Made by a program: the position numbers and the translations under genes. Of a stretch of 64,000 nucleotides of DNA, positions 58,393-64,000 are shown piece after piece. A model generated the notes under the pieces. It was not told the origin of the DNA. It ran no database searches and saw only the letters and a program-made list of their open reading frames with translations. Numbering within the stretch: the stretch's first letter is position 1; the number at the start of each line of letters is the position of its first letter. The DNA comes from Frigoribacterium sp. VKM Ac-2836 (GTDB taxonomy: Bacteria; Actinomycetota; Actinomycetes; Actinomycetales; Microbacteriaceae), in the NCBI RefSeq assembly GCF_013248995.1, contig NZ_JABRPK010000002.1, positions 372,001-436,000 of the forward strand. The letters are read 5' to 3'.

Positions 58393-59319
58393 ATGGGTAT
58401 GCAGATCAACACCAACCTCGCGGCCAACAACACGTACCGCAACCTGAACGCCACGCAGAACGACCTGTCGAAGAGCCTCGAGAAGCTCTCGTCGGGCCTC
58501 CGCATCAACCGTGCCGCTGACGACGCGGCCGGCCTCTCGATCTCCGAGGGCCTGCGTTCGCAGGTCGGCGGTCTGACGGTGGCCGCTCGCAACGCCCAGG
58601 ACGGCATCTCGGTCGTCCAGACCGCAGAAGGCGGCCTGACGGAGGTCCACTCGATCCTCCAGCGTGTCCGCGACCTCGCCGTCCAGGCGGGCAACGACTC
58701 GAACAACGCCGACGCCCGCAAGGCGATCACCACCGAGGTCACGGCCCTGTCGGACGAGCTCACCCGCATCTCGGGCTCGACCAACTTCAACGGCATCGAG
58801 CTGCTCAGCAAGGACAAGAGCCTGACCTTCCAGGTCGGCGCGGGCAGCACGGCCGCCAACGACCAGATCGACGTCAAGCTGATCGATGTCAGCGCCGTCG
58901 CCACGGCCATCGGTGGCACCGTCGCAGCAGGCACGCCGGGGACGCCCGACACGACCGACCCCGACACCGGTGTCGTCACGCCGGGCACGCCTGCCGGGCC
59001 TGGAGTCCGCTCCGGTGCACTGAAGTTCGACACGGCCGCCGACGCCCTCGACTCGATCGCCGCGATCGACGCGCAGATCGCCAAGGTCTCGTCGGCTCGT
59101 TCCGAGCTGGGTGCCGTGCAGAACCGCTTCGAGCACTCCATCGCGTCGACCAACGTCGCGAAGGAGAACCTCTCGGCGGCTCAGTCGCGCATCCGCGACG
59201 TGGACATGGCCGAAGAGATGGTCAAGTACACCCGCTCGAACGTGCTCAGCCAGGCCGGCACCGCGATGCTCGCCCAGGCGAACCAGAGCACCCAGGGCGT
59301 GCTGTCGCTCCTCCGCTAG
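58393..59319 (+). CDS. fliC: flagellin
   Basis: A 308-residue flagellin with the conserved ends: MGMQINTNLAANNTYRNLNA and LSSGLRINRAADDAAGLSIS (D0/D1), and RSELGAVQNRFEHSIASTNV, SRIRDVDMAEEMVKYTRSNV and the C-terminal TQGVLSLLR. The variable middle is very short and contains T-P-G-T-P repeats, so D2/D3 are nearly absent, as in many actinobacterial flagellins. ATG at 58393 with GGAGGAGA upstream. Own FliA promoter and terminator; expected to be the most abundant flagellar mRNA. Confidence 0.95.
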   Translation: MGMQINTNLAANNTYRNLNATQNDLSKSLEKLSSGLRINRAADDAAGLSISEGLRSQVGGLTVAARNAQDGISVVQTAEGGLTEVHSILQRVRDLAVQAGNDSNNADARKAITTEVTALSDELTRISGSTNFNGIELLSKDKSLTFQVGAGSTAANDQIDVKLIDVSAVATAIGGTVAAGTPGTPDTTDPDTGVVTPGTPAGPGVRSGALKFDTAADALDSIAAIDAQIAKVSSARSELGAVQNRFEHSIASTNVAKENLSAAQSRIRDVDMAEEMVKYTRSNVLSQAGTAMLAQANQSTQGVLSLLR

Positions 59320-59381
59320 TCGTAGCCGAGGAGGGTCCCGTGCTCCCAGCTCGGGCCTGACACATCGCCTCACCGCGGTTC

Positions 59382-59438
59382 GAGACCGGGTGGTCTCGAC
59401 GGTGCAGCTGATCCTGCACCGTCGGGCCACCCGGTCTC
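59382..59438 (+). terminator. double-stem hairpin after flagellin
   Basis: Outer arms GAGACCGGGTGG / CCACCCGGTCTC (59382-59393, 59427-59438) and inner arms CGACGGTGCAG / CTGCACCGTCG (59398-59408, 59414-59424) form a long stem. It likely ends most flagellin transcripts, with some read-through to fliD. Confidence 0.88.
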
Positions 59439-59508
59439 AGCACGTCCCCCCTACTTCGATCTGCCCCACGGTCCGATCCCGGACACCCCACCTCGACAGG
59501 AGCACCAG

Positions 59509-60897
59509 ATGGCCTCGCTCGGCATCGACGGCCTCGTCAGCGGGCTCGACACGACCACGCTCATCAACACGTTGATGCAGTCCGAGGCCGTGCCCCAGAC
59601 GATCCTGAAGAACAAGGCCACGGCCGGGCAGACGCTCGTCACGGCCCTGCAGGGCCTCAACACCAGGATCGCCGACCTGGCGACCCTCGCGACCTCGACC
59701 GCCAAGGCGGGCTCGCTCTCCCTCTTCACGCCGACCAGCAGCTCGACGGCCGTGACGGTCACCACCGCGGCCGGGGCCGTCTCCGGCTCGATCGACCTCG
59801 TGGTCGGAGCGACCGCGTCGTCCAAGACCGCGGTCACCGCGGCGATGACGGCCTGGCCCGACTCGCCCGCGACCCTCACCTTCGTCTCGGCCGCCGGCAC
59901 GAAGACCGAGGTGACCGCCGCCTCCTCGTCCCTCGACGACGTCGTCAAGGCCGTCAACGCCTCGGCCGCCGGCGTCTCGGCCGTCAAGGTCGCCTCCGGC
60001 AAGGACGCCTCCGGGGCCGTCCAGTACCGCCTGCAGTTGTCGAGTACGACGAGCGGCGAGGCCGGCGGCTTCGACGTCCGTCGCGGGACCGCCGCCGACG
60101 TCGACGCGGGCACCGCCCCCGACCTCATCTCGCAGCCCGGCGCCGCCGTGATCTCGCAGGCCCGCGACGCGTCGATCACCCTCTGGGCGGGGACGGCGGC
60201 CGAGCAGGTCGTCACGAGCGCGAGCAACACGTTCACCGACGTCATCCCCGGCGTCTCGGTCACCGTCTCGGCCGTGACCACCGAGCCGGCGCACGTCTCG
60301 ATCACGCGGGACGCGACCGCCGCCACCAAGGTCGCGACCGACCTGATCGCGGGCGTCAACGGGGCCTTGAGCCTGATCAGCAGCAAGAGCGCCGCCAGCA
60401 CCACGACCAACTCCTCGGGCGTGAGCACGGTCGCCGCCGGCGTCTTCGGCGGCAACTCGACCACGCGCGGCATCACACAGCGGCTGACCGACGCCGTGCT
60501 CAGCCCGGTCGGCGGGCAGTCGCCGAGTGCCATCGGCATCTCGATCGACGCCAAGACCGGCCAGTTCGCCGTCGACGCCACGAAGTTCGCCGCCGCCCTC
60601 GCCGCCGACCCCGCCAAGGTGCAGGCGACCATGAGCGCCATCGCCGCCCGGGTCGCCTCGACGTCGACCGCCGTGTCGGACAAGTTCGACGGATCGTTGA
60701 CCAAGGTCATCACGGGGCAGCAATCGGTCGTGAAGGACCTCAACAACCGCGTCAGCGATTGGGACGATCGCCTCTCCGCACGCCGCGCGAGCCTGCAGAA
60801 GACCTACTCGGCCCTCGAGACCTCGCTGAGTGCCCTGACCGCGCAGCAGAACTACATCTCGAGCCAGCTCGCCACCCTCTCGTCGAGCAGTAACTGA
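59509..60897 (+). CDS. fliD: flagellar filament cap protein FliD
   Basis: A 462-residue HAP2. N-terminal ASLGIDGLVSGLDTTTLINT and LMQSEAVPQTILKNKATAGQ, and C-terminal VKDLNNRVSDWDDRLSARRA with SLQKTYSALETSLSALTAQQ are FliD hallmarks; the middle is Thr/Ser-rich. It sits at the filament tip and folds incoming flagellin. ATG at 59509 after GGAG; fliS overlaps its stop by one base. Confidence 0.92.
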   Translation: MASLGIDGLVSGLDTTTLINTLMQSEAVPQTILKNKATAGQTLVTALQGLNTRIADLATLATSTAKAGSLSLFTPTSSSTAVTVTTAAGAVSGSIDLVVGATASSKTAVTAAMTAWPDSPATLTFVSAAGTKTEVTAASSSLDDVVKAVNASAAGVSAVKVASGKDASGAVQYRLQLSSTTSGEAGGFDVRRGTAADVDAGTAPDLISQPGAAVISQARDASITLWAGTAAEQVVTSASNTFTDVIPGVSVTVSAVTTEPAHVSITRDATAATKVATDLIAGVNGALSLISSKSAASTTTNSSGVSTVAAGVFGGNSTTRGITQRLTDAVLSPVGGQSPSAIGISIDAKTGQFAVDATKFAAALAADPAKVQATMSAIAARVASTSTAVSDKFDGSLTKVITGQQSVVKDLNNRVSDWDDRLSARRASLQKTYSALETSLSALTAQQNYISSQLATLSSSSN

Positions 60898-61373
60898 TGG
60901 ACGCCACCTCGTTCGCCGCCTTCGCCGCGGCCTCGGCCGGCCCCTCGGCCGTCGTGCAGAAGCAGCGCGCCCAGTACACGAGCGACGCCGTGCTGTCGGC
61001 GACCCCGGTGCAGCTCGTCACCATGCTCTACGACCGCCTCATGCTCGACCTGTCGCGCGCCGAGATGGCGCAGGTCGCCGCGAACTGGGGTGCCGCCTCC
61101 GAACAGCTGCTGCACGCCCAGGCGATCATCGCCGAGCTGTCGTCGTCACTCAAGATCGACGTCTGGGACGGCGGCGAAGGTCTGCTCGCCCTGTACACGT
61201 ACACCTCGACCGCCCTGGTCAACGCCAATGTGCACCGCGACGTCGCGCAGACCCGCGAGGTGGTCGGGCTGCTCGAGCCGCTGCGTCAGGCCTGGCACGA
61301 GGCCGCGGCCTCGCTGCAGACCGGTGCGGTGTCCTCGGCGCCGGGCCTGGCGGGAGGCTTCGGTGTCGCCTAG
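60897..61373 (+). CDS. fliS: flagellar export chaperone FliS
   Basis: A 158-residue helical chaperone: YTSDAVLSATPVQLVTMLYD and RLMLDLSRAEMAQVAANWGA at the start, LYTYTSTALVNANVHRDVAQ and TREVVGLLEPLRQAWHEAAA later, the flagellin-binding FliS plan. ATG overlaps the fliD stop (TGATG), so it is translated as a coupled pair. Confidence 0.92.
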   Translation: MDATSFAAFAAASAGPSAVVQKQRAQYTSDAVLSATPVQLVTMLYDRLMLDLSRAEMAQVAANWGAASEQLLHAQAIIAELSSSLKIDVWDGGEGLLALYTYTSTALVNANVHRDVAQTREVVGLLEPLRQAWHEAAASLQTGAVSSAPGLAGGFGVA

Positions 61374-61698
61374 GACCGACCGGACGCACGCCGCCTGGCG
61401 CGCGGCCCTGGACGAGCTGGAGGCGCTGGTCGCCGAGGCGGACGCCTCTCTTCCCGCAGGCGAGGCCGATACGGCCACCCCGCCGACCGAGCCGCGACGC
61501 TGGACGCCCCCCACGGGGCTGGGCCCGTTGCCGCAGGACCTGGCGACCCGCGCCTCCTCGTTGGCCGAGCGCCAGCGCGGCGTGATCGGTCGCCTCGAGG
61601 CCGCGCGCGCCGCCGTGTTGCAGCACCTCGGCGCCGTCCGCACGGTCGAGGCCTCTCACGAGCCCTCGCGTCCGGTCTACCTCGACGCCACCGGCTAG
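61363..61698 (+). CDS. small flagellar-operon protein in the FliT position
   Basis: A 111-residue protein starting at GTG 61363 inside the end of fliS (11-base overlap) with GGGAGG well placed upstream. It is helical (HAAWRAALDELEALVAEADA; RASSLAERQRGVIGRLEAAR; AAVLQHLGAVRTVEAS) with a proline-rich middle, similar in size and place to FliT-type chaperones, but I see no decisive signature. A motif copy encodes T-R-A-S-S within it. Confidence 0.65.
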   Translation: MSPRTDRTHAAWRAALDELEALVAEADASLPAGEADTATPPTEPRRWTPPTGLGPLPQDLATRASSLAERQRGVIGRLEAARAAVLQHLGAVRTVEASHEPSRPVYLDATG

Positions 61699-61709
61699 GC
61701 AGGCCTCAC

Positions 61710-61767
61710 CGAGATGTCACGACGTGCCGCTCACCTATGAAGGTGAGCGGCACGTCGTGACATCTCG
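61710..61767. repeat. long palindrome family, copy C (most perfect)
   Basis: Perfect 27-bp arms (61710-61736 and 61741-61767; left arm begins CGAGATGTCACGACGTGCCG) with a 4-base loop ATGA, between convergent genes. Here it may also terminate transcription. Confidence 0.92.
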
Positions 61768-61782
61768 AGCGAACAGGAGGGC

Positions 61783-63318
61783 TCAGCCGAAGGGGATCAC
61801 CCCGACGACGATCGCGACCACGAGCATCACGACCGAGACCACGGCCGCCCGCCAGAGCACCTTCTTGTGGTGGTCGCCGAGGTTGACGTTCGCCAGGCTC
61901 ACCAGCAGCAGGATCGCCGGCACGAGCGGGCTCTGCAGGTGCACGGGCTGACCGATCACCGAGGCGCGGGCCATCTCGACCGGTTCGATGCCGAACGCCG
62001 CGGCGCTCTGGGCGAGCACCGGCAGGATGCCGAAGTAGAAGGCGTCGTTGCTCATGAAGAAGGTGAGCGGCAGGCTGAGCAGCCCGGTGATGACGGCCAG
62101 GTACGGTCCCAGCTCGTTCGGGATCACCTGGACGAGCCACTGCGCCATCGCGTCGACCATGCCCGTGCCGTTGAGCACGCCGATCAGCACGCCGGCCGCG
62201 AAGACCATCGAGACCACGCCGACGATGCTCGGCGCGTGGGCGACGATCTCGGCCGACTGCTGCTTCACCTTCGGAAAATTGATCAGCAGCGCGACCGCGA
62301 CGCCGACCATGAAGACGTAGGCCAGCGGGAACAGGTCGAGCACGAGCAGCACCATCACGACGACGGTCAGGGCGAAGTTGAACCAGATCAGCTTGGGGCG
62401 CAGGGTCTCGCGCGTGGGGTCGAGCATCGTGTCGGCGAGGGTGCCGCTCATCGGGGTGCCGTTCTCGCTGCCGGTGCCGGCCGGGCCACCGGGGTTGTCG
62501 ACCGCGCGCTCGCCGGGGGCGTCCGCGCGGCTGCCGTCGGCGCGACCGCCGCGCAGGCCCAGGGCGACCGTCGGGCTGGTGAACATCGAGACCCCCACGC
62601 CCGCCGTGCCCGGGCCGCCGCCGCGGGCGGCCGTGGCGAGCTCGCGCGACAGCGGTGACATCTTCTCGGCGGCGGCGGCCAGCACCGAGCCGCCGAGTTC
62701 GACCGTGCCGAGGCGGCGGCGCTCGCGCAGGCCCATCAGCCAAGCGAACACGAACACGATGATCAGGCCGGTGATCAGCGACGGCACGAGCGGCACGAAG
62801 ATGTCGGACGGCGCGACGTTCAGCGCGGCGGCCGCCCGCACCGTCGGACCACCCCACGGGACGATGTTGAGCGTGCCGTTGGCGAGGCCGGCGACGCAGG
62901 TGAGCACGACCGGGCTCATGCCGAGCTTGAGGTAGATCGGGAGCATGGCGGCGGTCGTCACGATGAAGGTGGTGGACCCGTCGCCGTCGAGCGAGACGGC
63001 CCCGGCCAACAGGGCCGTGCCGAGCACGATCTTCGCGGGGTCGTTGCCCGTGACCCGCAGGATGAACCGGACCAGCGGGTCGAACAGGCCGACGTCGATC
63101 ATCAGGCCGAAGTACATGATCGCGAACATCAGCAGCGCCGCGGTCGGGGCCAGGTCGCCGATCGCCTCGATCACCATGTCGCCGATGCCGAGCCCGGCCC
63201 CTGCGAACAGGCCGAAGATGGTCGGCACCATGATCAGGGCGAGCATCGGCGAGAGCCGCTTGGTCATGATCAGCACCATGAAGGTGGCGATCATCAGATA
63301 GCCGAGGATGACGAGCAT
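61783..63318 (-). CDS. citM: CitMHS family citrate/divalent-metal symporter
   Basis: A 511-residue transporter with about 12 TM helices in two halves, separated by a 75-residue cytoplasmic linker rich in Gly/Ala. Signatures: LILGYLMIATFMVLIMTKRL-like start (MLVILGYLMIATFMVLIMTK), LLAGAVSLDGDGSTTFIVTT, LANGTLNIVPWGGPTVRAAA, LPLTFFMSNDAFYFGILPVL and IGQPVHLQSPLVPAILLLVS. These belong to metal-citrate:H+ symporters. It is divergent from a CitA/DcuS-type sensor gene, typical for citrate-inducible uptake. Confidence 0.9.
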   Translation of the reverse strand: MLVILGYLMIATFMVLIMTKRLSPMLALIMVPTIFGLFAGAGLGIGDMVIEAIGDLAPTAALLMFAIMYFGLMIDVGLFDPLVRFILRVTGNDPAKIVLGTALLAGAVSLDGDGSTTFIVTTAAMLPIYLKLGMSPVVLTCVAGLANGTLNIVPWGGPTVRAAAALNVAPSDIFVPLVPSLITGLIIVFVFAWLMGLRERRRLGTVELGGSVLAAAAEKMSPLSRELATAARGGGPGTAGVGVSMFTSPTVALGLRGGRADGSRADAPGERAVDNPGGPAGTGSENGTPMSGTLADTMLDPTRETLRPKLIWFNFALTVVVMVLLVLDLFPLAYVFMVGVAVALLINFPKVKQQSAEIVAHAPSIVGVVSMVFAAGVLIGVLNGTGMVDAMAQWLVQVIPNELGPYLAVITGLLSLPLTFFMSNDAFYFGILPVLAQSAAAFGIEPVEMARASVIGQPVHLQSPLVPAILLLVSLANVNLGDHHKKVLWRAAVVSVVMLVVAIVVGVIPFG

Positions 63319-63502
63319 CAGGACTCCTTCGTCCAGTTCGTGTGTCCGGGCACGCTAACCGCGCCGCCCGGCGCCCGTCGCGCTTGTGCGCATTGGCCGA
63401 CTATCGCGCGTTCGGCACCTTGTGCTCGTTCTGCTCGGTCCGGTGCGTGCGGTCCACGAGGAGGCGCGGGTCGGGTCGGCCCCGCCCGGTACCCTGACGG
63501 GC

Positions 63503-64000
63503 GTGACCGACGACAGCTCACCACGGGGACGCCTCACGACGGCGAGACGGGGGACGGGTGCGCGACGCGACGCGAGGCGGGTGCCGACACCGCGCCTCCG
63601 GAAACGACGTTTCGCCACCGAGGTGCTGCTGTTGCAGCTGGCCGTCGTCACCGCCATCGTGCTGCTGACCAGCGCCGTCTTCGCGACGATCGCCGTGCAG
63701 CGCCTGGCGCGCGAGGCCGAGTCGACGGCCCTCGCCGTGGCGCAGAGCGTCGCGAGCGACGCCGACGTCCGCGAGCAGGTCGCACTGCTGAGCGTCGACG
63801 GGACCGCGATCGACCAGGAGGCGCTGGCCGGCGGAGCCCTGCAGCGCACCGCGGTCGCGGCCCAGCAGCGCACCGGGGCCCTCTTCGTCGTCGTGACCGA
63901 CGATCGCGGGGTGCGGCTGGCGCACCCGGACCCCTCCCGCATCGGCGAGCGCGTCAGCACCAGCCCCGAGGCCGCGTTGCGCGGAGAAGAGGTCGTCGCC
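63503..64000 (+). CDS. N-terminal part of a CitA/DcuS-type sensor histidine kinase (truncated by window end)
   Basis: The frame is open from GTG 63503 to the last base, 166 codons with no stop. After a basic cytoplasmic tail comes one TM helix (VLLLQLAVVTAIVLLTSAVF), then a periplasmic-type PAS (PASTA-free, CitAP-like) domain start: VAQSVASDADVREQVALL, GALFVVVTDDRGVRLAHPDP and SRIGERVSTSPEAALRGEE. The R-x-x-H-P-x-x-x-x-I-G motif marks carboxylate sensors CitA/DcuS. A response regulator likely follows outside the window. Its role would be to induce the adjacent citM gene. Confidence 0.85.
   Translation, partial: MTDDSSPRGRLTTARRGTGARRDARRVPTPRLRKRRFATEVLLLQLAVVTAIVLLTSAVFATIAVQRLAREAESTALAVAQSVASDADVREQVALLSVDGTAIDQEALAGGALQRTAVAAQQRTGALFVVVTDDRGVRLAHPDPSRIGERVSTSPEAALRGEEVVA

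Noticed and set aside
1-64000. tRNA, rRNA, tmRNA or riboswitch genes
   Set aside because: No stretch with the needed conserved stems or arms was recognised in the gaps; this was a visual search only.

Overview
The window is very GC-rich (roughly 70% or more), densely coded on both strands and uses GTG as well as ATG starts. The gene content fits an actinobacterium of the family Microbacteriaceae (Curtobacterium/Frigoribacterium-like). That placement is an inference from protein style: DUF3140, Lhr/Nei2, FliW/FlgN/FliA arranged as in motile Microbacteriaceae, and leaderless promoters. No rRNA, tRNA, transposase, integrase or CRISPR array was found. The window opens inside a transglutaminase-like gene and closes inside a CitA/DcuS-type sensor kinase gene.

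Layout. 0-6.7 kb: housekeeping genes (zwf-like dehydrogenase, SDR, DUF3140, secreted GH18-like protein, membrane protein, HAD phosphatase). 7.1-12.1 kb: an exopolysaccharide locus with a membrane GT2 synthase, an overlapping HlyD-like protein and a GH81 endo-beta-1,3-glucanase, which suggests a curdlan-like beta-1,3-glucan. 12.2-13.9 kb: an AlbA_2/Schlafen-type ATP-binding regulator of foreign base composition with repeated AAGTTTTCAC sites at both ends. 14.0-24.0 kb: two paralogous membrane-anchored beta-propeller proteins around a reverse operon (secreted three-repeat protein, amidoligase, histidine kinase, LuxR-type regulator) and a divergent MarR/SDR pair with clear operators. 24-40.8 kb: amino-acid permease, tandem peroxiredoxins, nei2-lhr DNA repair operon, oxidoreductases, PAP2 phosphatase, proline iminopeptidase, GNAT enzyme. 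41.1-53.6 kb: many small conserved genes, an AbiEi-like gene, a DEAD-box helicase, a TPR protein and a secreted sugar dehydrogenase. 53.8-61.7 kb: late flagellar genes, fliW-flgL-flgK-flgN leftward and fliA, flagellin, fliD, fliS and a FliT-like gene rightward. 61.8-64.0 kb: a CitMHS citrate transporter divergent from its probable sensor kinase.

The most unusual content is non-coding. (1) The 10-mer GGAGGCGCGG occurs about 40 times by hand count, intergenic and inside genes, singly or as inverted pairs forming hairpins. (2) A long palindrome family (arms 23-27 bp) occurs three times. (3) Two intergenic regions share an array of 15-bp units at exactly 33-bp spacing that ends in an inverted unit at the same distance. 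(4) Two flagellar promoters share TAAC-N15-GCCGAYAG. (5) About 14 genes have a TANNNT box 6-7 bases before the start codon, implying leaderless mRNAs. (6) The secreted-repeat/amidoligase/two-component operon and the GT2-HlyD-GH81 cluster are the best candidates for undescribed protein systems.
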